Assembly (NCBI RefSeq): GCF_900101465.1
Contig: NZ_FMZM01000007.1
Location: 133,943-197,942, forward strand
DNA: 64,000 nucleotides
Source: Nocardioides lianchengensis
GTDB taxonomy: Bacteria; Actinomycetota; Actinomycetes; Propionibacteriales; Nocardioidaceae
Reading direction: 5' to 3'
The notes beneath the pieces are model-generated. The model saw only the letters and a list, made by a program, of their open reading frames with translations, made no database searches and was not told where the DNA came from. Positions 9,290 to 17,642 of the stretch are shown piece after piece; within the stretch, counting starts at the first letter, position 1; every line of letters starts with the position of its first letter. A program made the translations under genes and the position numbers.

Positions 9290-10036
9290 CTAGCCGACGA
9301 GCAGAGCAGCAGCGAGTCCGAGGCCGGCGACGCCCACGGCCCACCGCAGCGGTCGCTCGGGGAGCACCCGCACCACCTGGGGGCCGATCCAGCCGCCCAC
9401 CAGGGCGCCGGCGGCGAGGGCGGCCACGGACGGCCAGTGCACCGGGGCGAGCACGACGTAGGCCAGCGCGGCGACCAGGTTGGCGGTGCTGGTGGCCACG
9501 TTCTTGACGGCGTTGGTGACCGCCAACGGCTCCGAGGTCCGCAGGGCCAGGACGGCCAGCATGATGATGCCGGAGGCCGCGCCGAAGTAGCCGCCGTAGA
9601 CCCCGACACCCACCACGACGAGCCGCCCGCGCCACGCCGGCGGCGTCGTACGACGGGTCGCGGACCAGGCGCGCAGCCGGTCGCGGGCCAGCAGCAGCAC
9701 CGAGCCGAGGGCGATCAACCACGGGACCACCGCCTCGAAGACCGACTCGTCGGTGACCAGGAGCAGGACGGCGCCGAGCGCGCCCCCGATCGCGCACAGG
9801 AGCATCAGCGTCCGGATCCGCGGCCACTGGCCGGTCAGTTCGCGTCGCGACCCGATGGTGGTGCCGACCGAGTTGCCGAACAGCGCGACGGTGTTGGTGA
9901 CGTTGGCGGCCAGCGGGGACAGGCCGGTGGCGAGCAGGGCCGGGTAGCTGACCAGCGAGGCCAGGCCGGCGATCGATCCGGTCAGCCCGGCGCCGACCCC
10001 GGCGAGCACGAGGAGGGCCGCCTCGCCCGCGCTCAC
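9290..10036 (-). CDS. TauE/SafE-family membrane permease
   Basis: 248 residues with about eight hydrophobic segments and two internally similar halves, as in the TauE/SafE (DUF81) anion-exporter family. The N-terminal repeat has LTGSIAGLASLVSYPALLA and NTVALFGNSVGT. The second half has GYFGAASGIIMLAVLALRT and NAVKNVATSTANLVAAL, matching the family's Gly/Ala-rich helix and Asn-rich motif. The GTG start overlaps the stop of the 2-hydroxyacid dehydrogenase gene (GTGA). As the last gene of the aldarate operon it may move an organic acid or sulfonate across the membrane; the direction and substrate are not shown by the sequence. Confidence 0.8.
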   Translation of the reverse strand: MSAGEAALLVLAGVGAGLTGSIAGLASLVSYPALLATGLSPLAANVTNTVALFGNSVGTTIGSRRELTGQWPRIRTLMLLCAIGGALGAVLLLVTDESVFEAVVPWLIALGSVLLLARDRLRAWSATRRTTPPAWRGRLVVVGVGVYGGYFGAASGIIMLAVLALRTSEPLAVTNAVKNVATSTANLVAALAYVVLAPVHWPSVAALAAGALVGGWIGPQVVRVLPERPLRWAVGVAGLGLAAALLVG

Positions 10037-10977
10037 GCGGGGACGGGCGTGACCAGCTCGCCGTGGTCGAGCCAGCGCTCCAGGTTGGCCAGCGTCAGCT
10101 CGAGCATCGCCTCCCGGGTCTCGACCGTGCCGCTGGCCAGGTGCGGCAGCAGCACGACGTTGTCGAGCCCGAGCAGGGCCTCGGGGACGTGCGGCTCCCG
10201 GGCGAAGACGTCGAGTCCGGCGCCGGCCAGCCGGCCGCTGACGAGGAGGTCCACGAGAGCATCCTCGTCCACGACCGACCCGCGGGCGACGTTGACCAGG
10301 AACCCGTCCGGGCCGAGGGCCTCCAGGACCGCCCGGTCGACCAGGTGCGTCGAGCCCGCGCCGCCCGCGGTGGCGACCACGAGCAGGTCGACGGAGGCGG
10401 CCAGCTCGACGGCGCTCGCCGCATAGACGTACGGCGACCCCGCGACCGGCCGGCGCGAGTGGTAGCTGATCGGGCAGCCGAAGGCCTCGAGCCGGACGGC
10501 GACGGCCTGCCCGATCCGGCCCAGGCCGAGGATGCCGACCCGGGACCCGGAGACCCGCCGGGCGAGCGGGACGTCGCCCCGGGCCGGCCACGCGCCGCGG
10601 CGGACGAAGCGGTCGGCCGCGGAGAGCTGCCGCATGGTGTCGATGGCCAGGCCGACGGCGGTGTCCGCGACGCAGTCGGTGAGCACGTCGGGGGTGTTCG
10701 AGATCGCGATCCCGCGCTCGCGGGCCGCCGCCACGTCGGTGGTGTCGTAGCCGACCCCGAAGCCGACGATCGCCGCCAGCGCGGGGAGCCGGCCCATCAG
10801 GTCGCGGTCGACGCCGTACCGGCCCGAGGTGACGACGACCTCGACCCCCGGGCCGTGCTCGGCCAGGAAGTCCGCCCGCGCGGCGGGGTCGGCCGGCAGC
10901 ACCGGGGCGTCGTACGACGTGCGCAGCCGCTCGGCCAGCGCCGGCTTGAGGGTGCCGACCTGCAGGACGCGCGCCAT
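10033..10977 (-). CDS. D-isomer-specific 2-hydroxyacid dehydrogenase
   Basis: 314 residues, the normal size for the glyoxylate/hydroxypyruvate reductase branch. The NAD(P)-binding motif GILGLGRIGQAVA lies near residue 150. The catalytic Arg (NVARGSVVDE), Glu (FAREPHVPE) and His (LLPHLASGT) are all present. The family reduces 2-keto acids such as hydroxypyruvate, glyoxylate or tartronate semialdehyde to D-hydroxyacids. It starts only 10 bases after the end of gudD in the same operon. Its role could therefore be to handle a C2-C3 by-product or a 2-keto sugar acid of the aldarate pathway. The exact substrate is not decided by the sequence. Confidence 0.85.
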   Translation of the reverse strand: MARVLQVGTLKPALAERLRTSYDAPVLPADPAARADFLAEHGPGVEVVVTSGRYGVDRDLMGRLPALAAIVGFGVGYDTTDVAAARERGIAISNTPDVLTDCVADTAVGLAIDTMRQLSAADRFVRRGAWPARGDVPLARRVSGSRVGILGLGRIGQAVAVRLEAFGCPISYHSRRPVAGSPYVYAASAVELAASVDLLVVATAGGAGSTHLVDRAVLEALGPDGFLVNVARGSVVDEDALVDLLVSGRLAGAGLDVFAREPHVPEALLGLDNVVLLPHLASGTVETREAMLELTLANLERWLDHGELVTPVPA

Positions 10978-10987
10978 CAGCGGGCCG

Positions 10988-12310
10988 TCATCGGACCAGG
11001 CAGGGGCGCTTGGGGTCGAAGGCCCAGCCGGGGACGAGGTACTGCATCGCGAGGCCGTCGTCGCGGGCGCCGAGGCCGTGCTCGCGGTAGCGCGCGTGCG
11101 CGGCCGCGACCTTCTCCCGGTCGAGCGTGACGCCCAGGCCGGGTGTGGTCGGGACCTCGATGGCGCCGCCGACGATCTCCAGCGGCGCGGTGGTCAGGCC
11201 CTGCCCGTCCTGCCAGATCCAGTGCGTGTCGAGCGCGGTGATCTCGCCCGGCGCCGCGGCCGCGACCTGGGTGAACATGGCCAGCGAGACGTCGAAGTGG
11301 TTGTTGGAGTGCGAGCCCCAGGTCAGGCCGAAGTCGTGGCAGAGCTGGGCCACCCGGACCGAGCCGGCCATGGTCCAGAAGTGCGGGTCGGCGAGCGGGA
11401 TGTCGACGGCCTCGGTGCGGATCGCGTGCGCCATCTGCCGCCAGTCGGTGGCGATCATGTTGGTCGCGGTGCGCAGGCCGGTCGCCCGCTTGAACTCCGC
11501 CATCACCTCGCGGCCCGAGTAGCCGCCCTCGGCGCCGCACGGGTCCTCGGCGTACGCGAGGACGTCGTCGAGGCCGCCCAGCAGCCGGACGGCGTCGGCG
11601 AGCAGCCAGCCGCCGTTGGGGTCGAGGGTGATCCGGGCGTCGGGGAAGCGCTCGTGCAGCGCGGTGACCGCCGCGACCTCCTCCTCGCCCGCGAGCACGC
11701 CGCCCTTGAGCTTGAAGTCGCTGAAGCCGTAGCGGGCCTGCGCCGCCTCGGCCAGGCGTACGACGGCCTCCGGGGTCAGCGCCTGCTCACGTCGTACGCG
11801 CTCCCAGTCGTCGGCCCCGTCCGGCTCGCGCAGGTAGGGCAGGTCGGTCCGGTCGGGGTCGCCGACGTAGAAGAGGTAGCCGAGCATCGGCACGCTGGTG
11901 CGCTGCTGGCCGTCGCCGAGCAGCTCGGCCACCGGCACCCCCTGCTCCTGGCCGGCCAGGTCCAGCAGCGCCGACTCCAGCGCGGTGACCGCGTGGACGG
12001 TGGTGCGCAGGTCGAAGGTCTGCAGGCCGCGGCCGTCGCTGTCGCGGTCGGCGAACCGGGTCGCGACCTCGCGCAGCAGCGAGCGGTAGCGGGCCACCGG
12101 CTGCCCGACGAGCAGGTCGGCGGCATCGGCGATCGTGGCCCGGATGGCCTCGCCGCCGGGCACCTCGCCGACGCCCTCGCGGCCGTCGCTGTCGGTCAGG
12201 ATCGCGATGTTGCGCGTGAAGTACGGCGCGTGCGCGCCGCTGAGGTTGAGCAGCATCGAGTCGTGGCCCGCGACCGGGACCACCTCGATGCGAGCGATAT
12301 GGGCAGTCAC
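10988..12310 (-). CDS. gudD: Glucarate dehydratase
   Basis: 440 residues from a GTG at 12310 ([13 protein letters not shown]). It belongs to the enolase superfamily, mandelate-racemase group. Active-site residues known for D-glucarate dehydratase are visible: the KxK lysines in DFKLKGG (about residue 199), the metal ligand in LDPNGGW (about 229), [10 protein letters not shown] for the next ligand, LADPHFW for the acid partner, and HSNNH (about 333) for the catalytic His-Asn. It converts D-glucarate (or L-idarate) to 5-keto-4-deoxyglucarate, the substrate of KdgD in the same operon. The N-terminal [13 protein letters not shown] is also typical of true GudD. A palindrome lies just upstream, between it and the aldehyde dehydrogenase gene. 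Confidence 0.92.
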   Translation of the reverse strand: MTAHIARIEVVPVAGHDSMLLNLSGAHAPYFTRNIAILTDSDGREGVGEVPGGEAIRATIADAADLLVGQPVARYRSLLREVATRFADRDSDGRGLQTFDLRTTVHAVTALESALLDLAGQEQGVPVAELLGDGQQRTSVPMLGYLFYVGDPDRTDLPYLREPDGADDWERVRREQALTPEAVVRLAEAAQARYGFSDFKLKGGVLAGEEEVAAVTALHERFPDARITLDPNGGWLLADAVRLLGGLDDVLAYAEDPCGAEGGYSGREVMAEFKRATGLRTATNMIATDWRQMAHAIRTEAVDIPLADPHFWTMAGSVRVAQLCHDFGLTWGSHSNNHFDVSLAMFTQVAAAAPGEITALDTHWIWQDGQGLTTAPLEIVGGAIEVPTTPGLGVTLDREKVAAAHARYREHGLGARDDGLAMQYLVPGWAFDPKRPCLVR

Positions 12311-12317
12311 TCGGGGC

Positions 12318-12368
12318 CCCCACAGAGTTGTTCGGAGGAGCGAAGCGGGGGAGAAGAACTCTGTGGGG
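12318..12368. repeat. Intergenic inverted repeat between aldehyde dehydrogenase and gudD
   Basis: The arms at 12318-12333 and 12353-12368 pair over 16 bases with one mismatch (CCCCACAGAGTT is common to both). The purine-rich 19-base loop is GGAGGAGCGAAGCGGGGGA. It sits inside a leftward operon immediately 5' of gudD, so it could act as an mRNA processing or attenuation hairpin, or be a small dispersed palindrome. Its left arm also lies near the gudD ribosome-binding site. Confidence 0.7.
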
Positions 12369-12371
12369 AAT

Positions 12372-13862
12372 TCACTCGAGCTCCCCGTCGATGCGGCGGC
12401 GCAGGCCCCACGGATTGGCGTCGCGGACGGCATCGGGCAGCACCCCGTCCGGCACGTCCTGGTAGGCGACCGGGCGCTGGAACCGCTCGATGGCCAGGCT
12501 GCCGACCGAGGTGGTGCGGGAGTCGGAGGTGGACGGGAACGGCCCGCCGTGGACCATCGCGTGGCCGACCTCGACGCCGGTCGGCCAGCCGTTGAAGAGG
12601 ATCCGGCCGACCTTCAGCTCCAGGACGGCCAGCAGCGCGCGGGCCGCGTCGGCGTCCGTGTCGGTCGCGTGCACGGTCGCGGTGAGCTGACCCTCCAGCT
12701 GCTCCAGGCGAGGGAGCAGGCCGGCGAGGTCGTCGTACCGGACGACGACGCCGGCGGCACCGAAGACCTCCTCGCCCACGGGCCCGTCGAGGCTCGTGGC
12801 CTCGACCAGCTGCGGGGCCGGCGCGTCGTCGCCGCCCGCGTCGCCCCGGGCGACGACGCGGACGCCGGCGGCGCCGTCGATCGCGGCGGTGCCGGACCGG
12901 TAGGCCTCGGCGATGCCGCTCGTGAGCATGGTGGCGCCGGTGGCGGCCGCGACCGCCTCGCCGGCTGCGGCGAGGAACGCGTCGCCGGCCGCGCCGGTCG
13001 GCAGGAAGAGCAGGCCCGGGTTGGTGCAGAACTGGCCGGCGCCGAGGGTGAGCGAGCCGACGTACGCCGTCGCGAGCGCGGCGACGCTGTCGGGGGAGCT
13101 CTCGAGGGCGCCCGGCAGCACGACGACCGGGTTGATCGAGGACATCTCGGCGTACACCGGGATCGGCTCGGGCCGCGCGGCGGCGGCGGCGACCAGCGCC
13201 AGGCCGCCGCCGCGGGAGCCGGTGAAGCCGACCGCCTTGATGCGCGGGTCGGCGACGAGCTCCTGGCCGAGCTCGAAGCCCGGTCCGAGGAGGAAGGAGA
13301 AGGTGCCGGCGGGCAGGCCGGCCCGGGCGACGGCCCGGCTGACCGCGGTCGCGACCAGGTGCCCGGCCCGCGGGTGGGCCGGGTGGCCCTTGACGACCAC
13401 CGGGCAGCCGGCGGCCAGCGCGGAGGCGGTGTCGCCGCCCGCGGTCGAGAAGGCCAGCGGGAAGTTGCTGGCGCCGAAGACCGCGACCGGGCCCAGCGGG
13501 ATCTGCCGCTGGCGGAGGTCGGGCCGCGGCAGCGGGGTCCGGTCGGGGAGCGCCGGGTCGAGGCGCACGCCGAGGTGGTCGCCCCGTCGTACGACGCCCG
13601 CGAAGAGGCGCAGCTGCCCGGTGGTGCGGCCCAGCTCGCCGGTGATCCGCGCGAGCGGGAGGTGGCTCTCGGCGACCGCCGCCTCGATGATCGCCTCGCC
13701 GTCCGCCTCGATCTCGGCGGCGACGGCCTCCAGGAAGGCGGCGCGCTCCTCGGGGCCGGTCGCCCGGTAGGCGGCGAAGGCCTCGGTGGCGGCGGTGGTG
13801 GCGGCGACGACGTCGGGTCGGTCGGACTCGGTGCCGGCGATGATCGAGCGGGGGTCGGTCAT
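12372..13862 (-). CDS. 2-oxoglutarate semialdehyde (2,5-dioxovalerate) dehydrogenase
   Basis: 496 residues; ATG with AGAGGA 6 bases upstream. An aldehyde dehydrogenase with [11 protein letters not shown] followed by [11 protein letters not shown], diagnostic for the ketoglutarate-semialdehyde branch. The NADP-loop region is VVKGHPAHP, the glycine motif is GFTGSRGGG, and the catalytic Cys is in [10 protein letters not shown] (about residue 290). It oxidises 2-oxoglutarate semialdehyde, made by KdgD, to 2-oxoglutarate, the end of the glucarate route. It lies between kdgD and gudD in the same operon. A second dehydrogenase of the same type is encoded at 48935-50443. Confidence 0.88.
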   Translation of the reverse strand: MTDPRSIIAGTESDRPDVVAATTAATEAFAAYRATGPEERAAFLEAVAAEIEADGEAIIEAAVAESHLPLARITGELGRTTGQLRLFAGVVRRGDHLGVRLDPALPDRTPLPRPDLRQRQIPLGPVAVFGASNFPLAFSTAGGDTASALAAGCPVVVKGHPAHPRAGHLVATAVSRAVARAGLPAGTFSFLLGPGFELGQELVADPRIKAVGFTGSRGGGLALVAAAAARPEPIPVYAEMSSINPVVVLPGALESSPDSVAALATAYVGSLTLGAGQFCTNPGLLFLPTGAAGDAFLAAAGEAVAAATGATMLTSGIAEAYRSGTAAIDGAAGVRVVARGDAGGDDAPAPQLVEATSLDGPVGEEVFGAAGVVVRYDDLAGLLPRLEQLEGQLTATVHATDTDADAARALLAVLELKVGRILFNGWPTGVEVGHAMVHGGPFPSTSDSRTTSVGSLAIERFQRPVAYQDVPDGVLPDAVRDANPWGLRRRIDGELE

Positions 13863-13884
13863 GGGTTCCTCTCGGGCGGTGCGG

Positions 13885-14799
13885 TCAGGAGATCCGGGCG
13901 ACGAGCTCGCGCAGCTCGTCGACCTCGTCGGCACGCAGGTTCGTCAGCGGCGGACGGACCGGCCCGGCCGGGCGGCCGATGGCGGCCAGGCCGCCCTTGA
14001 CGATGGACACGGCGTACCCGGCGGTGCGGTCGCGGATGTCGAGGTAGGGGAGCACGAACTCGTTCAGCCGACGGTAGACCTCGTCGCGGTCCTGGGCGCG
14101 CACGGCGTCGTAGAACTCGATGGCCCACGCGGGGGCGAAGTTGAAGAGCGCGGAGGAGTAGGTGCTCACGCCGAGCTGCAGCAGCGGGAGCGCGAAGGTC
14201 TCCGCGGTGGGCAGGCCGCCGACGTAGACCAGCCGGTCGCCGACCTTCGCGTAGGTGCGGGTCATCTGCTCGATGTTGCCGACGCCGTCCTTGAAGCCGA
14301 TCAGGTTCGGGTTGCGGTCGGCGATCTCGGCGACGGCGACGTCCTGGAGGACCGCGTTGGCGCGGCTGTAGACGACCACGCCGAGGCTCGTCGACGCGCA
14401 CACCCGGCTGACGTGCTCGACCAGCCCGGCCTGGCTGGCCTCGGTGAGGTACGGCGGCAGCAGCAGCAGACCGTCCGCGCCCGCGGCCTCGGCGGCCTGC
14501 GCCTGGGCGATCGCGTGGGCGGTGCTGCCGGTGGCCGGCGCGAGGACCGGCACCACCCCGTTGACCTCCTCGACGGCGGCGCGCACGACGCGGTCGGTCT
14601 CCTCGAAGGTGAGCGAGAAGACCTCGCCCGTGCCGCCCGCGGCGAACAGCCCGGCCACCGGGTGCTCCGAGAGCCAGGCGAGGTGCTTGCGGTAGCCGCC
14701 CTCGTCGACCTCGAGGTCGTCGGTGAAGTGCGTGACCGGGAACGAGAGCAGGCCGCTCTTGAGCTGGGCCGCCAGGTCGGTCGGGCTGTAGTCGGTCAC
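13885..14799 (-). CDS. kdgD: 5-dehydro-4-deoxyglucarate dehydratase
   Basis: 304 residues from GTG at 14799, with AAGGAC upstream. A DHDPS/N-acetylneuraminate-lyase fold enzyme. [13 protein letters not shown] is the KDGDH version of the GTTGE motif. The Schiff-base Lys is in [10 protein letters not shown] (about residue 185) and the conserved Tyr in [10 protein letters not shown]. It dehydrates and decarboxylates 5-keto-4-deoxyglucarate to 2-oxoglutarate semialdehyde plus CO2. It is first in the leftward operon kdgD, aldehyde dehydrogenase, gudD, 2-hydroxyacid dehydrogenase, TauE-like permease. Its upstream DNA shares a long motif with the tctC promoter, pointing to common control by the LysR protein at 14979-15911. 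Confidence 0.93.
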   Translation of the reverse strand: MTDYSPTDLAAQLKSGLLSFPVTHFTDDLEVDEGGYRKHLAWLSEHPVAGLFAAGGTGEVFSLTFEETDRVVRAAVEEVNGVVPVLAPATGSTAHAIAQAQAAEAAGADGLLLLPPYLTEASQAGLVEHVSRVCASTSLGVVVYSRANAVLQDVAVAEIADRNPNLIGFKDGVGNIEQMTRTYAKVGDRLVYVGGLPTAETFALPLLQLGVSTYSSALFNFAPAWAIEFYDAVRAQDRDEVYRRLNEFVLPYLDIRDRTAGYAVSIVKGGLAAIGRPAGPVRPPLTNLRADEVDELRELVARIS

Positions 14800-14820
14800 G
14801 GGGGGTCCTTCGCGTCGTGG

Positions 14821-14895
14821 GCGGGGTGACGAGCACCACGCTAGGAACGCCGGACGATGCCTGTCCAAGCCCGTTTTTGCATTCAGCGATGCCTG
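14821..14895 (-). promoter_or_regulatory. kdgD promoter/operator sharing a motif with the tctC promoter
   Basis: On the minus strand, bases 14873-14855 read CGGGCTTGGACAGGCATCG, one mismatch from CGGGCTTGGACGGGCATCG at 15943-15961 upstream of tctC, in the same orientation relative to the gene. Around it both loci also share ATGC..AA just upstream and a TAGxGT 19 bases after TTGGAC, which could be the -35/-10 pair. The motif ends 55 bases from the kdgD start. Confidence 0.7.
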
Positions 14896-14911
14896 CCGGG
14901 CATCGTCGCGG

Positions 14912-14985
14912 GCTGTAACGCGATGTTCGCCGCACTAGGTACGCGCTGCAGCGTGTCCCCAGTGCGGCGAACATCGCGTTACAGC
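14912..14985. terminator. 25-base perfect palindrome at the end of the LysR gene
   Basis: The arms 14912-14936 and 14961-14985 are perfectly complementary over 25 bases (outer GCTGTAACGCGATG, inner TTCGCCGCACT). The 24-base loop itself contains the palindrome CGCTGCAGCG. The right arm includes the LysR stop codon. In the leftward direction it separates lysR from the kdgD promoter, so a terminator role is likely. There is no T-run. Confidence 0.7.
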
Positions 14986-15911
14986 TCCGGCGCGCCCCCG
15001 CCCGGCAGCGCCGCCCGGATCACGTCCAGCACCCGCCGTACGACGGGGGAGACCGCCTCGCGCGACCAGATCGCGTGCAGCTCGACGGGTCGCTCGGGGT
15101 CGGCGTCGAGGTCGGTGTCGCCGCCACCGTGGGCGAGCTCGCGGAAGACCACGCCCTCGACGTGCAGGGAGGCCGCCGAGGCGGGGGCCAGGGCGAGGCC
15201 GCGGTCGGCGGCGGCGAGCAGCATCGCGGTGAGGACCTGGTGGACCCGCTGCTCGATCCGCGGGTGGGCGTTGGCGAGGAAGCGCACCGACAGCTCGGCG
15301 AAGTAGCGCGACTGCTGCGGGTGGTAGCCGATCACCGGCTCGCCCTCGAAGTCCTGGGGGGTCAGCGGCCGGTCCAGGGCGGTCAGCGGGTGGGAGGACG
15401 GCAGCACGGCCATCAGCGGCTCGCGGACCACGACCCGCGAGGAGAGCAGGGCGGTGTCGAACGGCGGGCGGGCCAGGCCGATGTCGAGCTCGCCGCGCCG
15501 GATGCCGTCGACCTGCGCGAGGGTGACCCGCTCCGAGAGTCGGACCTCGACGTCGGGGAGCTCGGCGGTGAGCCGGCGCAGCAGCGGCCCGAGCACCTCG
15601 ATGGCGGAGACCGCCGTGAAGCCCAGCCGTACGACGCCGGCCGCGCCCGCGTCCACGCGGCGGGCCAGGTCGCCGGCGCTCTCGACCAGGTTGAGCATCC
15701 GGTAGGCCTCGTTGAGGAAGGCCGCTCCGGCGCCGGTCAGGGCCACCCGCCGGTTGTCGCGCTCCAGCAGTCGGGCGCCGACGGACTTCTCGAGGCGTTG
15801 GATCTGGCGGGACAGGGGAGGCTGGGTCATCTGCAGTCGCTCGGCCGCCCGCCCGAAGTGCAGTTCCTCCGCGACGGCCACGAACACACGCACCTGGTCG
15901 AGGGTGATCAC
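14979..15911 (-). CDS. LysR-family regulator of the aldarate regulon
   Basis: 310 residues from GTG at 15911. The N-terminal winged helix-turn-helix is typical (MITLDQVRVFVAVAEELHFG, then RAAERLQMTQPPLSRQIQRL). The C-terminal part has the LysR substrate-binding fold (GLARPPFDTALLSSR, then PLMAVLPSSHPLT). It is divergent from tctCBA and adjacent to the kdgD operon, and both targets share a 19-base motif. The likely role is to sense glucarate or a pathway intermediate and control both operons; that is inferred from position and the shared motif. Downstream it ends in a 25-base palindrome. Confidence 0.88.
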   Translation of the reverse strand: MITLDQVRVFVAVAEELHFGRAAERLQMTQPPLSRQIQRLEKSVGARLLERDNRRVALTGAGAAFLNEAYRMLNLVESAGDLARRVDAGAAGVVRLGFTAVSAIEVLGPLLRRLTAELPDVEVRLSERVTLAQVDGIRRGELDIGLARPPFDTALLSSRVVVREPLMAVLPSSHPLTALDRPLTPQDFEGEPVIGYHPQQSRYFAELSVRFLANAHPRIEQRVHQVLTAMLLAAADRGLALAPASAASLHVEGVVFRELAHGGGDTDLDADPERPVELHAIWSREAVSPVVRRVLDVIRAALPGGGAPEL

Positions 15912-16027
15912 GATACCCAGAGTAGATCACTCCATGCTCAATCGGGCTTGGACGGGCATCGACCAACGTTCGTAGTGTCGGTGGTCACACAGCACCACCT
16001 CCCGAGCACGCCCCAAGGAGCCACACG
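15912..16027 (+). promoter_or_regulatory. Divergent lysR/tctC control region
   Basis: A 116-base divergent gap. It contains the 19-base motif at 15943-15961 shared with the kdgD promoter. TTGGAC (15949-15954) and, 19 bases later, TAGTGT are in the same spacing as at kdgD. CCAAGGAG, the tctC ribosome-binding site, lies at 16014-16021. LysR autoregulation from the same region would be usual for the family. Confidence 0.65.
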
Positions 16028-17029
16028 ATGCGCAAGTCCACCACCTGCCTCGCCGCCGTCGCCGGCGTCGCGACCCTGGCCCTCGCCGCCTGCGGCGGCG
16101 TGCAGAACACCGCCGGCGGCGGCAGCGACTCGGGCGACTACCCGAGCGGCGCGGTCGACATGCCCGTCGGCGCGTCCGCCGGTGGCTCCTCCGACCTGAT
16201 CAGCCGCCAGATCTCGCGCGGCCTCACCGACGAGCTCGGCGGCACCTTCCCGGTCATCAACCGTGAAGGCGCCAACGGCGCGCTGGCCGCGGCCGAGGTC
16301 GCCAAGGCCAAGGCCGACGGCTCGACCATCTCGGTGCAGAACGCCTCGCTCTTCACGATCACCCCGCTCGCCGTGAGCGAGGACGAGGCCACCAGCATCG
16401 ACGACTTCGACGTCGTCCAGGGCGTCTCCCGCGACGACTACGTCCTCGTCGCCAGCAAGGGCAGCGGCTTCACCTCGATCGACGACTTCGCGAAGGCCGA
16501 CGGCAAGATCACCTACGGCACCACGGGCGTCGGCACCGGGGCTCAGCTCGCGTGCGCGTTGACCTACAACGTCAACGAGACCCCGGCCGAGGCGATCCCC
16601 TTCGACGGCGGCGCCCCGGCGCTGACCGCCCTGCTCGGCGACCAGGTCGACACCGCCTGCCTGCAGGTCGGCGAGGCCATCGAGAACATCAAGGCCGGCA
16701 AGATCGTCCCGCTGAGCGTCTTCGGGCCCGAGCGCGTCGGGTTCCTCCCCGACGTCCCCACCGCCAAGGAGCAGGGCCTCGACGTCGAGGTGACGCAGTA
16801 CCGCTTCATGACCGTCCCGAAGGGCACGCCGCAGGACGTCCAGGACGCGATCGCCGAGGCGATGCAGGCGACCTTCGAGACCTCGACCTACCAGGACTTC
16901 AACGAGACCAACAACCTGACGCCGCTCGAGATCCCGGGCGACGAGGTCAAGGCCATGCTCGAGGAGGACAAGCAGCGCTACGCCGACCTCGTCGAGGAGT
17001 ACGGCATCGACCTCGGCAACGCCGGCTGA
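16028..17029 (+). CDS. tctC: Tripartite tricarboxylate transporter substrate-binding lipoprotein
   Basis: 333 residues. The lipoprotein signal peptide has lipobox LAACG (Cys at about residue 21). The mature protein matches the Bug/TctC family: PVGASAGGSSDLISRQISRG near the start, then NREGANGALAAAEVAKAKAD, and GTGAQLACAL in the second lobe. Bug proteins bind carboxylic acids outside the membrane and hand them to TctAB. It starts the rightward operon tctC-tctB-tctA-usp-gudD, so the ligand is probably glucarate or a related aldarate rather than citrate; this is inferred from the neighbours. GGAG is 7 bases before the ATG. Confidence 0.9.
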   Translation: MRKSTTCLAAVAGVATLALAACGGVQNTAGGGSDSGDYPSGAVDMPVGASAGGSSDLISRQISRGLTDELGGTFPVINREGANGALAAAEVAKAKADGSTISVQNASLFTITPLAVSEDEATSIDDFDVVQGVSRDDYVLVASKGSGFTSIDDFAKADGKITYGTTGVGTGAQLACALTYNVNETPAEAIPFDGGAPALTALLGDQVDTACLQVGEAIENIKAGKIVPLSVFGPERVGFLPDVPTAKEQGLDVEVTQYRFMTVPKGTPQDVQDAIAEAMQATFETSTYQDFNETNNLTPLEIPGDEVKAMLEEDKQRYADLVEEYGIDLGNAG

Positions 17030-17085
17030 CCTCCCGACCCGTCCCGGCCCGACCGGGCCCGACCCGAGCCGAGAGGCGAGAGACC

Positions 17086-17625
17086 ATGAGCGAGCGCGAC
17101 ACGCGAGCCGCCGACGAGCCCGACATCCTGGCCGAGATCCAGGCCGAGGTCGCCCGGGAGCTGGAGGAGGACCGGCCGCCCGTCGGCGGCCCGGCGTACC
17201 AGGTAGTGGCCGCCATCGTGGTCCTGGTCCTGGGCCTCGCCGCCGCGTACCTCGCCCAGGGCTACGGACTCGGGACGCTCCAGCGGCCCGGCCCGGGGTT
17301 GTGGCCGTTCGCGGTCTCGGTGCTGATCGCGGTGCTCGCCGTCGTCCTGCTCGTGATCGGCCGCCGACTCGAGGACGCTGAGAAGTTCTCCCGAGCGAGC
17401 CTGCTCGTCCTGGCCGGCGGGGCGACGTTCGTCGGGCTCGGGGTGCTGCTGCCCACCATCGGCTTCGAGATCCCGTCCGTCCTGCTCTGCATGGTCTGGC
17501 TCCGCTTCCTCGGCGGCGAGTCGTGGCGCAGCACGATCGTCATCGCCCTCGCCACGACGGCGACGTTCTACCTGCTCTTCCTCTACGCCCTGGGCATCCC
17601 GCTGCCCCACCTGATCGCCTTCTGA
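17086..17625 (+). CDS. tctB: Tripartite tricarboxylate transporter small membrane subunit
   Basis: 179 residues. A soluble acidic N-terminus of about 40 residues is followed by four hydrophobic helices (from VVAAIVVLVLGLAAAYLAQG, GLWPFAVSVLIAVLAVVLL, LLVLAGGATFVGLGVLL, and a last pair ending FYLLFLYALGIPLPH). The RPGPGLWPF turn and the terminal LGIPLP are typical of TctB. The start was chosen for GAGAGGCGAGAG upstream. It lies between tctC and tctA. TctB is the small integral-membrane component needed for TctA function. Confidence 0.88.
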   Translation: MSERDTRAADEPDILAEIQAEVARELEEDRPPVGGPAYQVVAAIVVLVLGLAAAYLAQGYGLGTLQRPGPGLWPFAVSVLIAVLAVVLLVIGRRLEDAEKFSRASLLVLAGGATFVGLGVLLPTIGFEIPSVLLCMVWLRFLGGESWRSTIVIALATTATFYLLFLYALGIPLPHLIAF

Positions 17626-17642
17626 CCCGAGAGGAGACCCCG

